This document shows, one piece after another, positions 1 through 11,148 of a DNA stretch of 64,000 bases. Below the pieces are notes generated by a model. The model saw nothing but the letters and a program-made list of their open reading frames with translations, had not been told where the DNA came from and made no database searches. The first letter of the stretch is position 1. Each line of letters begins with the position of its first letter. The translations under genes were made by a program, and so were the position numbers. The DNA lies in contig NC_015555.1 of NCBI RefSeq assembly GCF_000189775.2, forward strand, positions 1,623,001-1,687,000, written 5' to 3'. Source of the DNA: Thermoanaerobacterium xylanolyticum LX-11. GTDB taxonomy: Bacteria > Bacillota > Thermoanaerobacteria > Thermoanaerobacterales > Thermoanaerobacteraceae.

Positions 1-100
1 TTATTATCTTTTCTTTTAAGGCATCTATATCAGAAACATCGGTTGCTATTATCACTAGTCCATCTTTTGAACCATGGATCTTTACATAATCATTTAACAT
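1..100 (-). CDS. minC: Septum site-determining protein MinC, N-terminal part (cut by window edge)
   Basis: Only the first 33 codons are inside the window. They start at an ATG 8 bases after a GGGAGGG ribosome site and read MLNDYVKIHGSKDGLVII, which matches the opening beta-strand of MinC (a V-I-K-G-x-x-D-G-L pattern). MinC inhibits FtsZ polymerisation away from mid-cell together with MinD. Its place after mreBCD and PBP2 is the usual mre-min order in clostridia and Bacillus, which supports the call. The C-terminal half and minD/minE would lie beyond the left edge. Confidence 0.8.
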   Translation of the reverse strand, partial: MLNDYVKIHGSKDGLVIIATDVSDIDALKEKII

Positions 101-170
101 TGTTTGCCCTCCCAATACAGTCTTAATTATAATATTCTCCACAACTTAAGTTTTTCCTTCTTAAAAAAAC

Positions 171-195
171 AAAAGAGGACAAAAAATCCTCTTTA
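171..195 (-). terminator. Terminator after PBP2 gene
   Basis: Stem AAAGAGGA / TCCTCTTT with a 7-base loop, followed on the minus strand by a T-rich tract. It overlaps the PBP2 stop codon and separates PBP2 from minC, so minC probably depends on read-through or its own promoter. Confidence 0.65.
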
Positions 196-2505
196 ATGAT
201 TACTAACATTTGTATTTGACGCTGTATTATTATTTGAATTTGTAAAGCCAAAATAAGCATCCATTATATCTCTACCTACCTGAGCTGTATATGCGCCAGA
301 TCCCCCTTGATATATAAGTGCTGTTACCAAAATCTGCGGCTTATCGTATGGTGCAAAGCCAACAAACCATGCGTAGTTCTGCATGACTTTCGTACCATGG
401 GAACCTACTTCAGCAGTACCAGTCTTACCACCAACAGGTATTGGAAAATTAGCAAATGCTGCACTGGCAGTACCGCCTTCTTCTGTGGCACCTTTCATTC
501 CCAACTTTATAGCATCTAAATATTGTTGAGGTATATTTATCTTGTCTAATACTTCTGGCTTTTCCTTTTCGATTACCTTCCCACCAGGAGAGACTATTTT
601 GTCGACCAAATGCAATCTGTATCTTGTTCCTCCGTTTAACAATGTTGACAAATAACTTGCAATCTCTATAGGCGTAAATTGATTGCTGCCTTGACCTATG
701 GATGCGTTGGTGGTATCTACCAAAGTCCACTTAGTCGCATCCATCAACTGCCATATGGTCATCTGCAATTTAGGATCTGTTATTCCCATCTTCTTAAGCT
801 GCAAAAATGTGGAGTAATCGCTAAAATTGCCTTTGTCAATTAAGCTTACTATCTTATCATACTGTTCCTGTGTTATCTTGCCATTTGGATTTGCGTCGGA
901 TCTAACCATTGACTTTAAAATTGATAAATTGTAATCTCTTTTAAATTTCTTGCTGGAGATTATTCCAGTCGTCTCATAAAGCTCTATGCCTGTCTTTTGG
1001 TCTAAACCCAACATGTGAGCATACTCATCAATTTTATCTATTCCCATCCTGCGGCCCATCTCATAAAAATACGTATCTGTGGAATACTTTATTGCTTCTG
1101 ACACATTTACTGCACCCTGCGTCCTTCCGTATTCGCCGTACAGCCAGTTCTCTTGACCGGTAGGAGCATATATACCCGTATCAACGTACTTTTCATTTAC
1201 AGTCGTTACACCAGATTCCAATGCTGCCAACGCTGTTACCATTTTGAATGTTGAACCAGGAGGTGCTGCACCTTGTGTGGCATAATTAAATATAGGGCTT
1301 GGGTCAATAGTGGCATTCCTCGGCTTGAATAGTTCATTTACAATGCTGCTGGGCGGATTACCTGAAGCAAAGATATTTGGATCGTAACCAGGTACACTGG
1401 CAAGAGCTAAAATCTCACCGGTGTTTATGTCTGTAACGACTACTGCACCGATATTTGCCGGCAAGTATTCACCATGTGGACCTCTTTTTGTTTGCCTTAT
1501 GTTTTCCATGGTCCTTTGCAATGATTCTTCAGCAACCTGCTGCAACTTTTCATCTATCGTAAGGTACACAGTGTCTCCGGGTTTAGGACTTACCTCATCC
1601 AATTTTTTTATCAATCTGCCGTAATTGTCTACCTCTACTTGCTGTTTACCGTCAGTTCCCCTTAAATACTTCTCCAAATAGCTTTCAAGTCCATAATGCC
1701 CAACAAGATCTGTTATCTGATAACCTTTTTGGCTGTACTTTTTCCATTCTTCAGCAGTCATGCGGCCGATGTATCCTAATGTCTGTGACAACAGTGTCTT
1801 AAATGGATATAGCCTTATTGGCTTGACTTCTATTATGACTCCAGGCAAATCTAAATGATTTTCCTCAATCTCTGCAACTGTCTGCTGATTAGCATCGGTG
1901 GCTATCTCTACAGGTTTGTACTGTGTATATCCTTGTTCTAACATCAACTCTTGAACAGCCATTATTCCACGAATATCCTGTGGAGACAGCGATTTTGATA
2001 TTTTGAATTTATTTGTCAATATCTGCCATGCTTCACTGGCTGTAGCATTTGAAGGAATATTGTTATTTTTCTTCCACTGCAATTCCCTCTGTTTCAAGAC
2101 CGATTGCGACACATTGCTTTCATCGGGATTTTGAAAATTGAAATAAGGATTGTTGTTGTTATCTAAAAATATAGGTAAATCATCTTTATACTTTACACCG
2201 TTTTTATTGAGAATGTTAAGCAATTTTAAAATGACATCATTTAGATTGACGCCTTTAGCATCGCTTCTTAGAAGCTCTACAGAATAGCTGGGCCTATTTG
2301 TAGCAAGCTTTACTCCATTTCTATCTACTATATCTCCTCGAGGTGCGGTAATGATTATGGACCTTATCGCATTACCTAATGACTGCTCTTTATAGTAGTC
2401 ACCTTTTATAAGCTGCAGATAAACCAATCTTCCTATAAGAGTAATGAGCATCAAAGCTATTACCCATCCCAATACATTGAACCGTTTTTTCAAACCTTCA
2501 TTCAA
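193..2505 (-). CDS. mrdA: Penicillin-binding protein 2 (class B transpeptidase, elongation)
   Basis: Cross-links peptidoglycan during side-wall elongation together with RodA and the MreBCD complex. One membrane segment lies near residues 12-30, followed by a PBP dimerisation domain and a C-terminal transpeptidase domain. The catalytic SxxK motif reads STFK near residue 418, the second motif (S-T-D) lies near 475, and KTGT lies near 692. At about 770 residues it is longer than E. coli PBP2, as is common in clostridia. The start chosen is a TTG five bases after AGGTGG; a GTG nine bases upstream overlaps that ribosome site. It follows mreD almost directly. The C-terminal tail is rich in Asn, Ser and Thr. 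Confidence 0.93.
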   Translation of the reverse strand: MNEGLKKRFNVLGWVIALMLITLIGRLVYLQLIKGDYYKEQSLGNAIRSIIITAPRGDIVDRNGVKLATNRPSYSVELLRSDAKGVNLNDVILKLLNILNKNGVKYKDDLPIFLDNNNNPYFNFQNPDESNVSQSVLKQRELQWKKNNNIPSNATASEAWQILTNKFKISKSLSPQDIRGIMAVQELMLEQGYTQYKPVEIATDANQQTVAEIEENHLDLPGVIIEVKPIRLYPFKTLLSQTLGYIGRMTAEEWKKYSQKGYQITDLVGHYGLESYLEKYLRGTDGKQQVEVDNYGRLIKKLDEVSPKPGDTVYLTIDEKLQQVAEESLQRTMENIRQTKRGPHGEYLPANIGAVVVTDINTGEILALASVPGYDPNIFASGNPPSSIVNELFKPRNATIDPSPIFNYATQGAAPPGSTFKMVTALAALESGVTTVNEKYVDTGIYAPTGQENWLYGEYGRTQGAVNVSEAIKYSTDTYFYEMGRRMGIDKIDEYAHMLGLDQKTGIELYETTGIISSKKFKRDYNLSILKSMVRSDANPNGKITQEQYDKIVSLIDKGNFSDYSTFLQLKKMGITDPKLQMTIWQLMDATKWTLVDTTNASIGQGSNQFTPIEIASYLSTLLNGGTRYRLHLVDKIVSPGGKVIEKEKPEVLDKINIPQQYLDAIKLGMKGATEEGGTASAAFANFPIPVGGKTGTAEVGSHGTKVMQNYAWFVGFAPYDKPQILVTALIYQGGSGAYTAQVGRDIMDAYFGFTNSNNNTASNTNVSNH

Positions 2506-2514
2506 TTGGACCAC

Positions 2515-3018
2515 CTAAACTTTAAAAAAAAATTTTTTCGATTTAACAAAACTATTAAATCGTATTATATACTTGTACACAAAAATAGTTATTATGGAAT
2601 TGTAAATTGATTGAACTATTACTACATTTAACAAATACGATGGATTTAAATCATATTTCATGAGGAGCATGGAAAAAATCATGATAAGGTTGTAAAGGAT
2701 CGTTCCTAAAAACACAAACACAAAGGCTACAAATGTACTTTCTCTAAAGACATTTTTGCTAAGTATACCTGTCAAATACGCCACAATAAGAAGCGAAATT
2801 GTCACAAAGCCGATAGCGTTATTAAAAAGCACATCTACTAAAATTCCACCAAAAAGGCTTAAAGTAATGCTTTCACCAGAACCATTTAAAAGAGAAAAAG
2901 CAATAACTAAAATTAATAAGGCGTCAGGTTTAACGCCTAATATAGCAATGTACTTCATCAACGTAGCTTGAAGAACTATTGCAAATACAATCAAAAGGTA
3001 CTTATAAATGCTCCTCAT
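2515..3018 (-). CDS. mreD: Rod shape-determining protein MreD
   Basis: Small integral membrane protein of the elongasome, 167 residues, with about five hydrophobic segments and little else. Identity rests on size, hydropathy and position between mreC and PBP2. The start is the ATG after GGAGGG (spacing four); an upstream in-frame ATG lies inside the end of mreC and lacks a site. Family members are poorly conserved in sequence. Confidence 0.88.
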   Translation of the reverse strand: MRSIYKYLLIVFAIVLQATLMKYIAILGVKPDALLILVIAFSLLNGSGESITLSLFGGILVDVLFNNAIGFVTISLLIVAYLTGILSKNVFRESTFVAFVFVFLGTILYNLIMIFSMLLMKYDLNPSYLLNVVIVQSIYNSIITIFVYKYIIRFNSFVKSKKFFFKV

Positions 3019-3050
3019 TTTACCCTCCGTAAATCTGCCAAATGTCTTAA

Positions 3051-3881
3051 TCAATTCCCGGTTGTTTTCATGTTTGTCACTACTTGTACAAATTCCAATC
3101 TCTCGAAATCAGCCTCTGGCTTTATAACAGCCTGCTTTAAAAGTGAACCCTCATCCTTTTCTACTTTTTCTACTCTGCCTATTATAAGTCCTCTCGGAAA
3201 CATACTCATATCAGATGTGGTTATAACATCGCCTTTTTCTATTTTAGAGTCAATTGGTATATATATCATGTTGAGATTTCCATTGGAATCTCCTCTGACG
3301 ATGCCATTGTCTCTTGTCCTTACATCTAAAGCGCTCACCGAACTATCCACATCAATTATAGATAGAACTTTTGCCCAATTATTGCCAACATCTGTGATTA
3401 TACCAACCAAGTTGCCTTTCTCGTCCAAAACAGCCATTTTAGGCTTTATTCCATTGTCTGAACCAACATCAATATTGAATGTATTAAACCAGTTTCCCGG
3501 ATTTTTGCTTATTATGTTGGCAGGTTTTGTCGTTATGTTGGCATTGCTGTCTTTGAAATTAAGCATGTCCCTCAATCTGTCATTTTCGTTTATATACTCC
3601 TGAAGCATGATGTCATTTTTGCTTAATTTAATTACTTCTTTTTCTAATTCAGCATTTTTTGCTCTAAGTGTTCCAATCTCTTTTATTGAAGTAAAAAAGT
3701 TGGAAATACTGTTACCTACTGAGTAAAACACTTTTTCTACAGGTGATAAAATGCCGCCTATAGCTGATTCAATAGGCGTTACATTGCGTCCACCGCCATA
3801 AGTATATGCCATGGCGGATATAAGTGCCACGGCTATAACTATAACAAATATAAATTGTTTATTTTTGAGAAATCGTGGCAC
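3051..3881 (-). CDS. mreC: Rod shape-determining protein MreC
   Basis: Membrane-anchored periplasmic-side scaffold of the elongation machinery, 276 residues. It has one N-terminal membrane helix (about residues 10-27), a coiled coil at about 60-105 and a C-terminal beta-barrel region with the typical DVGSDNGIKPKMAV and later ISVID-like segments. The start codon is GTG, 13 bases downstream of mreB, after a GAGAGGAG site. It is co-transcribed with mreB and mreD. Confidence 0.93.
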   Translation of the reverse strand: MPRFLKNKQFIFVIVIAVALISAMAYTYGGGRNVTPIESAIGGILSPVEKVFYSVGNSISNFFTSIKEIGTLRAKNAELEKEVIKLSKNDIMLQEYINENDRLRDMLNFKDSNANITTKPANIISKNPGNWFNTFNIDVGSDNGIKPKMAVLDEKGNLVGIITDVGNNWAKVLSIIDVDSSVSALDVRTRDNGIVRGDSNGNLNMIYIPIDSKIEKGDVITTSDMSMFPRGLIIGRVEKVEKDEGSLLKQAVIKPEADFERLEFVQVVTNMKTTGN

Positions 3882-3894
3882 TTTACCACTCCTC

Positions 3895-5641
<1,747 letters not shown>

Positions 5642-5652
5642 ACATTACCCCC

Positions 5653-6228
5653 CTAAAGCAAATGCACATCAAATTCTCTCGATAAGATATCATGCAACTT
5701 CGATATAGGAAGTCCTACTACATTGTAGTAGTCGCCATTTATCTTATCAACAATAAGTGAACCATATCCTTGTATGGCATATGAACCTGCTTTATCAATG
5801 TACTCGCCTTTTTCTATATAATTAAATATCATTTCATCGCTTAAACTTTTAATGTACACATCTGTTTTTTCATATTCTTTAACTATTTTATTTTGTTCTA
5901 ATGATATGACTGTAACACCAGTATAGACTTGGTGCCATCGCCCTGACAGCGCCTTTAACATATTAAATGCATCACTCTTGTTTTTAGGTTTGCCAAGGAC
6001 GACTCCATCAACAAAAACTACTGTATCAGCTCCTATAATTAAAAAATCACCACTTAATTTTTCTGCGACAAATGATGCTTTTTTCCATGATAAATCCATG
6101 ACAATCTTCTCTGGCTCTTTTTCATCCGTCACTTCTTCTACGTCACTTGGTATTATAGAAAAATTCACACCAATACTTGATAGTATTTCGCTTCTCCTGG
6201 GTGATCCAGATGCAAGTACAATTTCCAT
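5653..6228 (-). CDS. maf: Maf-family nucleotide pyrophosphatase
   Basis: House-cleaning hydrolase that removes non-canonical (m5UTP, pseudo-UTP) or dTTP/UTP nucleotides; overexpression blocks septum formation in Bacillus. The N-terminal ASGSPRRSEIL motif binds the nucleotide, and the catalytic region GADTVV lies near residue 65. The start is the ATG nine bases after GTGGAG; two upstream in-frame starts sit too close to that site. 191 residues is the normal length. It is co-transcribed with radC. Confidence 0.93.
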   Translation of the reverse strand: MEIVLASGSPRRSEILSSIGVNFSIIPSDVEEVTDEKEPEKIVMDLSWKKASFVAEKLSGDFLIIGADTVVFVDGVVLGKPKNKSDAFNMLKALSGRWHQVYTGVTVISLEQNKIVKEYEKTDVYIKSLSDEMIFNYIEKGEYIDKAGSYAIQGYGSLIVDKINGDYYNVVGLPISKLHDILSREFDVHLL

Positions 6229-6259
6229 ATACATATACTCCACTTTTCATCTTTATAGA

Positions 6260-6511
6260 TTATTTTACCTTATAATACGAAAATATAGCAATTATAAGTC
6301 CTATTACAGTTCCCAAGTTGAACCTAAAAGCCAGTAGGAACGATACTTTTATAAAATTTAGATCGATACTTATTGGGCTGTTCATTCCTATCATCTGTTG
6401 GTACGAAAAAGCATGAACGTACTTAGCAAGGAAGTCTCCAACAAACCCGCCAAAAAGAAGACCTACTAAAAGCAAAAAGCACAACGTACCAATCCCCTTG
6501 CTTCTCTTCAT
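6260..6511 (-). CDS. DUF4321 small membrane protein
   Basis: 83 residues with two hydrophobic segments (about 7-28 and 55-80). The pattern GTLCFLLLVGLLFGGFVGD and its place just upstream of maf-radC-mreB match DUF4321 proteins of clostridia, which have no known function. The start follows AGAAGGAG by seven bases. It is probably the first gene of the mre-min operon. Confidence 0.75.
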   Translation of the reverse strand: MKRSKGIGTLCFLLLVGLLFGGFVGDFLAKYVHAFSYQQMIGMNSPISIDLNFIKVSFLLAFRFNLGTVIGLIIAIFSYYKVK

Positions 6512-6570
6512 CTTCCCACTCCTTCTGTTTATTTTCTCCCAAATCACTTGTTTTAAAACTTTTCCTTTTA

Positions 6571-6599
6571 ATTATAACATAAATATTTTGTATTTCGAC
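6571..6599 (-). promoter_or_regulatory. Candidate promoter of the maf-radC-mre operon
   Basis: A perfect TATAAT lies 60 bases upstream of the DUF4321 start. The best -35 at 17 bases spacing is only GTCGAA, so the call rests mainly on the -10 box and on the position right after the hydA terminator. Confidence 0.4.
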
Positions 6600-6633
6600 A
6601 TAATCTAATCTTTTTTTAATATGTTATTTATGG

Positions 6634-6662
6634 CAAAAAAAATCTCCCTTTCAGGAGATTTT
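6634..6662 (-). terminator. Terminator of the hyd operon
   Basis: Perfect 9-bp stem AAAATCTCC / GGAGATTTT with a 6-base loop, directly after the hydA stop codon and running into a long T tract on the minus strand. Confidence 0.88.
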
Positions 6663-8408
6663 TTAATCATTCATGGGATAAAGATCCTTCTTGCTATAGG
6701 TTGTATGAAGCAAATGATGAGATTTTTCCCCCAATGGACTTGTTAAGAATTCTTCGTACAACTTTGTTATCATTGGATTTTTGTGGGATTTTCTAATCGG
6801 CAAGTCTTTATCTGCTTCATATATAGCTTTTAACCTGCTTTCCCTTACCAAATCTTTTTCATTTGGATTGTGTATAGGCTGTCCACCACCCATTATGCAA
6901 CCGCCAGGACATCCCATAACCTCTATGAAGTGGTACTCTGCTTCGCCATTTTTTATCTTATCTAATAACTTCTTAGCATTTCCTGTGCCATTCGCTACAG
7001 CTATTTTTATTTCTTTTCCGCCTATATCAATCTTTGCTTCTTTTATTCCTTCCAATCCTCTTACTTCTTCGTACTCAAAATTCTCAATATCTCTGCCTTC
7101 AACTATATCTGCAACAGTTCTTAAAGCAGCTTCCATAACACCGCCTGTAGCACCAAATATAACAGCAGCACCAGACGATTCGCCAAGTGGATTGTCATAC
7201 TCACTATCAGGCAAGCTTACAAAATCTATACCCGACTGTTTTATCATGCGAGCAAGCTCTCTCGTCGTCAAAACAGCATCAACATCTTTCATGCCATCTA
7301 CTATCATTTGTGGTCTGTCTATTTCACCCTTTTTAGCAGTACACGGCATAATTGATACGACGAAAATATCCTTTGGATCTATACCTTCTTTTTCTGCAAA
7401 ATAGCTCTTTATTATTGCGCCCATCATCATGTGAGGCGATTTGCAAGTGGAAAGATTGTCTATAAATTCAGGATAATACCTCTCACAATAGTTTATCCAT
7501 CCAGGACTGCAAGATGTTATCATAGGAAGCTTACCGCCTTCGTTAAGCCTCTTTAAAAGTTCGTTGCCTTCTTCTATTATAGTTAAATCTGCAGCAAAGT
7601 CGGTGTCAAATACTTTATCAAACCCAAGCCTTTTTAAAGCTGATACCATTTTGCCTGTCACTATTGAACCGTAAGGCATTCCAAATTCTTCACCAAGTGC
7701 AACTCTAACAGCAGGAGCTGTCTGAGCGACAACATACTTCTTCTCATCCAAAAGCGCATCGTAAACCATCTTCGTATGGTCTTTTTCGTATATTGCTCCG
7801 ACAGGGCATGCCTCTATACACTGTCCACAACTAATACATGGTGATTCATTCAGACCTCTGCCAAATGACGGTGCAACGATAGTCTTAAATCCTCTGTTGA
7901 CCATGCCTATGGCGAAAACATTCTGCACATTGTTGCATGTAGCAACACACCTTCTGCACAATACGCATTTATTTGGATCTCTTACGATAGAAGGTGACGA
8001 TTCATCTTTTTGATATTTTATATTTTCGCCCATAAACCTTATTTCGTCTATGCCAAACTTTCTGCTTAAATCTTGCAATTCGCAGTTTCCGCTTCTTACG
8101 CATGTAAGGCAGCTTCTGTCGTGTGCAGATAGTATAAGCTCTAAATTAGATTTTCTTGCTTCTCTTACACGAGGCGTGTTTGTGTATATTTCCATTCCGT
8201 CGCTTACAGGATAAACACAAGATGTTTGGAGATTCCTAACACCTTTTATCTCAACAACACATAGCCTGCAAGCACCTATTTCATTTATTTCCTTAAGATA
8301 GCATAGTGTTGGAATATCAATGTTCGCATATTTTGCAGCTTGCAATACTGTATAGTTAGCAGGTACTTCTACAGGAATTCCATCAATAGTTATTCGAACT
8401 TTATCCAT
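6663..8408 (-). CDS. hydA: [FeFe]-hydrogenase catalytic subunit HydA
   Basis: Catalytic subunit of a multimeric NADH- and ferredoxin-linked [FeFe]-hydrogenase, cytoplasmic, about 581 residues. Domains in order: a [2Fe-2S] plant-ferredoxin domain (residues 1-75), a Cys3His [4Fe-4S] segment with HDRSCLTCVRSGNC, two CxxCxxCxxxC clusters, the H-cluster domain and a short C-terminal small-subunit domain. H-cluster motifs are intact: TSCSPGW near 300, MPCTAKKGE near 354 and EVMGCPGGCIMGGG near 499, including the proton-transfer Cys. The start is the ATG six bases after AAAGGAGTG. Downstream of hydB and hydC it forms the HydABC module known from Thermotoga maritima as electron-confurcating or bifurcating; that mechanism is inferred from subunit composition. 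Confidence 0.96.
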   Translation of the reverse strand: MDKVRITIDGIPVEVPANYTVLQAAKYANIDIPTLCYLKEINEIGACRLCVVEIKGVRNLQTSCVYPVSDGMEIYTNTPRVREARKSNLELILSAHDRSCLTCVRSGNCELQDLSRKFGIDEIRFMGENIKYQKDESSPSIVRDPNKCVLCRRCVATCNNVQNVFAIGMVNRGFKTIVAPSFGRGLNESPCISCGQCIEACPVGAIYEKDHTKMVYDALLDEKKYVVAQTAPAVRVALGEEFGMPYGSIVTGKMVSALKRLGFDKVFDTDFAADLTIIEEGNELLKRLNEGGKLPMITSCSPGWINYCERYYPEFIDNLSTCKSPHMMMGAIIKSYFAEKEGIDPKDIFVVSIMPCTAKKGEIDRPQMIVDGMKDVDAVLTTRELARMIKQSGIDFVSLPDSEYDNPLGESSGAAVIFGATGGVMEAALRTVADIVEGRDIENFEYEEVRGLEGIKEAKIDIGGKEIKIAVANGTGNAKKLLDKIKNGEAEYHFIEVMGCPGGCIMGGGQPIHNPNEKDLVRESRLKAIYEADKDLPIRKSHKNPMITKLYEEFLTSPLGEKSHHLLHTTYSKKDLYPMND

Positions 8409-8428
8409 GTTTTGCACTCCTTTCATTA

Positions 8429-10219
8429 CTATTTCTTGTATATAGCGTCAAACGGACATTTATCCATACATGTTCCACATTTTATGCATTTATCTTGATC
8501 TATTACATGAGGCTGCTTAACTTTTCCAGATATAGCGTTTGTAGGACAATTCTTAGCGCATATACCGCACCCTTTACATTTATCTGGATCGATTCTAAAT
8601 TTCAAAAGCGCTTGGCAAACACCTGCAGGGCATCTCTTCTCCTTTATGTGTGCCTCATATTCATCTCTAAAATACTTTATGGTAGAAAGAACAGGGTTAG
8701 GAGCTGTTTGACCTAATCCGCACAAAGCAGATGCCTTTATGGAATTAGCAAGGGCTTCCAGTTTCTCGATATCTCCTTCTTCGCCTTTCCCTGATGTTAT
8801 CTTATTAAGCAATTCCAACATTCTTTTTGTACCTATGCGGCATGGTGAACATTTGCCACATGACTCATCGACAGTAAATTCCAAGAAGAATTTTGCAATA
8901 TCAACCATACAGTTGTCTTCGTCCATTACGATAAGTCCACCCGAACCCATCATAGAACCAATATTAAGAAGCGAATCATAGTCAATAGGTGTATCTAAAT
9001 GTTCTGCAGGAATACATCCACCAGATGGCCCACCTGTCTGAGCTGCTTTAAATTTCTTGCCATTCGGTATTCCTCCACCTATTTCAAATATGATCTCTCT
9101 TAGCGTTGTACCCATAGGCACTTCTACAAGACCAGTATTGTTGATCTTTCCACCAAGAGCAAATACCTTTGTACCTTTAGACTTTTCAGTACCTATACTT
9201 GCAAACCATTCTGCCCCGTTTAATATGATTGCAGGAATATTTGCATAAGTTTCAACGTTATTTATGATAGTTGGCTTTTCCCATACTCCTTTTACAGCAG
9301 GGAATGGAGGTCTTGGCCTTGGCTCACCGCGTTTTCCCATGACAGAATTTAAAAGTGCAGTCTCTTCACCGCAGACAAAAGCACCTGCTCCAAGCCTTAT
9401 CTCTATATCAAAGTCAAACCCAGTATTGAAAATATTTTTACCTAAAAGTCCGTACTCTCTTGCTTGATCTATAGCAATTTGAAGCCTTTTTACCGCAAGA
9501 GGATATTCAGCCCTTACATAAATATAACCATGGTTAGCACCAATTGCATATCCTGCTATAGCCATAGCTTCCAAAACGCTGTGAGGATCTCCCTCTAATA
9601 CGCTTCTGTCCATGAAGGCACCAGGATCACCTTCATCAGCATTACAAACGACGTACTTAGGCGTCTCTTTTTGGTTGTAAGCAAATTCCCACTTTATACC
9701 TGTAGGGAAGCCACCACCACCTCTACCTCTTAAGCCTGATTTTTTAATTTCCGCTATAACTTGCTCTGGAGTCATCTCAGTCAACACTTTTGCCAATGCT
9801 TTATAGCCATCAAATGCAATTGCTTCTTTTATATCCTCTGGGTTTATAAGACCACAGTTTCTTAAAGCAACTCTCTGCTGTTTCTTGAAAAATGTTGTTT
9901 CCTCTAAAGGTTTGATTCCTTCCTCTGTGACGCTTTCTCCGTAAAGATACTTTTTAACAACTCTTCCTTTTAAAAGGTGTTCTTCCACAATTTCTGGAAC
10001 ATATTCTTCTTTGACACGGCTGTAAAATACGCCTTCAGGATACACTACAACAACTGGGCCCAACTCGCACAGTCCAAAACATCCAGTTCTTACAACCTGA
10101 ACCTCTTTATCTAAACCTTTATTTGCAATCTCTTCTTCAAAGCATTTTGCTACTCTATCTGAATTTGACGATGTACAACCAGTACCACCACAAACCATAA
10201 CATGTGATCTATATAACAT
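8429..10219 (-). CDS. hydB: Hydrogenase NADH/flavin subunit HydB (NuoF-like)
   Basis: 596 residues. An N-terminal thioredoxin-fold [2Fe-2S] domain (CGGTGCTSS and later CFGLCELGP) is followed by the NuoF-like NADH/FMN domain with GLRGRGGGGFPTG near residue 165. Next come a SLBB-like segment, a [4Fe-4S] site (ESCGKCSPCRIG) and two ferredoxin-type clusters (CKGCGICAKNCP and CIKCGTCMDKCP) at the C terminus. It carries NADH oxidation/reduction and electron splitting for HydA. It lies 20 bases upstream of hydA with a strong GGAGG site and is certainly co-transcribed. Confidence 0.96.
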   Translation of the reverse strand: MLYRSHVMVCGGTGCTSSNSDRVAKCFEEEIANKGLDKEVQVVRTGCFGLCELGPVVVVYPEGVFYSRVKEEYVPEIVEEHLLKGRVVKKYLYGESVTEEGIKPLEETTFFKKQQRVALRNCGLINPEDIKEAIAFDGYKALAKVLTEMTPEQVIAEIKKSGLRGRGGGGFPTGIKWEFAYNQKETPKYVVCNADEGDPGAFMDRSVLEGDPHSVLEAMAIAGYAIGANHGYIYVRAEYPLAVKRLQIAIDQAREYGLLGKNIFNTGFDFDIEIRLGAGAFVCGEETALLNSVMGKRGEPRPRPPFPAVKGVWEKPTIINNVETYANIPAIILNGAEWFASIGTEKSKGTKVFALGGKINNTGLVEVPMGTTLREIIFEIGGGIPNGKKFKAAQTGGPSGGCIPAEHLDTPIDYDSLLNIGSMMGSGGLIVMDEDNCMVDIAKFFLEFTVDESCGKCSPCRIGTKRMLELLNKITSGKGEEGDIEKLEALANSIKASALCGLGQTAPNPVLSTIKYFRDEYEAHIKEKRCPAGVCQALLKFRIDPDKCKGCGICAKNCPTNAISGKVKQPHVIDQDKCIKCGTCMDKCPFDAIYKK

Positions 10220-10232
10220 CTACAGCCCTCCT

Positions 10233-10598
10233 TTATTCAATACTACTAATAGTCCATTCTTTAATTGGATGTCCATTAACGACGTGTTCAGCAACTATCT
10301 GTCTTGCCTTGTTTTCATCAACTTTTATATACGTAACTTTTTCTTGTCCTGGAACATAAACATCCACCATAGGTTCATATTTGCACATGCCAATACAGCC
10401 AGTCTCAGCAACAACCACATCCGTAATATTTCTTTTGCCAAGCTCATCCAATATAGCCATCATAACAGGCCTTGCACCAGCAGCTATACCGCACGTAGCC
10501 ATGCCGACCGTTATTCTTATGCCGTTTCTATCTTTACGAAGATTTACCTTTTCCAATGTCTCTTTTCTTATTTTTTCTAATTCCTCTATAGATTTCAT
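10233..10598 (-). CDS. Thioredoxin-like [2Fe-2S] ferredoxin of the hydrogenase operon
   Basis: 121-residue stand-alone version of the thioredoxin-like [2Fe-2S] domain also found at the N terminus of HydB. The cysteines are seen as TCGIAAGA and ETGCIGMCKYEP. The start is the ATG five bases after GGAGGTG. Sitting between the HATPase gene and hydB, it is probably an extra electron-transfer subunit or carrier of the hydrogenase. Equivalent small subunits occur in multimeric NAD(P)-linked hydrogenases of other clostridia. Confidence 0.85.
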   Translation of the reverse strand: MKSIEELEKIRKETLEKVNLRKDRNGIRITVGMATCGIAAGARPVMMAILDELGKRNITDVVVAETGCIGMCKYEPMVDVYVPGQEKVTYIKVDENKARQIVAEHVVNGHPIKEWTISSIE

Positions 10599-10600
10599 AT

Positions 10601-11146
10601 TTACACCTCCATGACACAATTTATGTTTTCTTCAAGGTACTCAATTAGCCACCGCAATACAGAAGGCTCTGTAATCTTTACGCCATTTAGCAGTTTTTTA
10701 ACATCCAAAGTATTAAACGAAAATTTTTTACCATCTGATATAATTTCAAACAACACGTCAACATCGCTATCAGAGACTATAAGCGAAACTATAGTAGAAG
10801 GTATATCGCCAATTGGAATCAAATCAACACTTGAAAGATTAAAAGTTCCTTCTACATAAGTGCCAACACCTTTTTGAGACCTTATTTTTGCATCTCCTCC
10901 GCATTGAAGGGCTAATTCTTTAAAAAAAGGCAGACCCAATCCAACTTTCCGCTCTTTTCTTGTTGTCGTAAAAGGATCAAACGCTTTTTTTAAAAGTTCT
11001 TCGTCCATTCCACAACCGTCGTCTTCAATGCTTAAACGCATAAAGTCTTTTTTATGATCAATTTCTAATTTAATTGATATATTTTTTGCACCAGCTTTTA
11101 TGCTATTTTGAGCAATATCTAAGATGTAAAGCGATAACTCCTTCAT
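10601..11146 (-). CDS. HATPase-domain protein within the hydrogenase operon
   Basis: 181 residues. It has the GHKL ATPase core only: an N-box (DIAQNSIKAGA, residues 10-20), a G1 box (EDDGCGM) and a G2 box (KVGLGLP), without a dimerisation/phosphoacceptor domain. The remaining ~75 C-terminal residues match nothing I recognise. It is wedged between hydC and the ferredoxin gene with two-base spacings, so its expression is tied to the enzyme. A role in hydrogen or redox signalling is inferred from context; no histidine substrate or partner is identifiable here. Confidence 0.82.
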   Translation of the reverse strand: MKELSLYILDIAQNSIKAGAKNISIKLEIDHKKDFMRLSIEDDGCGMDEELLKKAFDPFTTTRKERKVGLGLPFFKELALQCGGDAKIRSQKGVGTYVEGTFNLSSVDLIPIGDIPSTIVSLIVSDSDVDVLFEIISDGKKFSFNTLDVKKLLNGVKITEPSVLRWLIEYLEENINCVMEV

Positions 11147-11148
11147 AT

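Noticed and set aside
2968-3603. 211-codon plus-strand frame opposite mreC
   Set aside because: Antisense shadow of mreC/mreD; no ribosome site and no recognisable domain.
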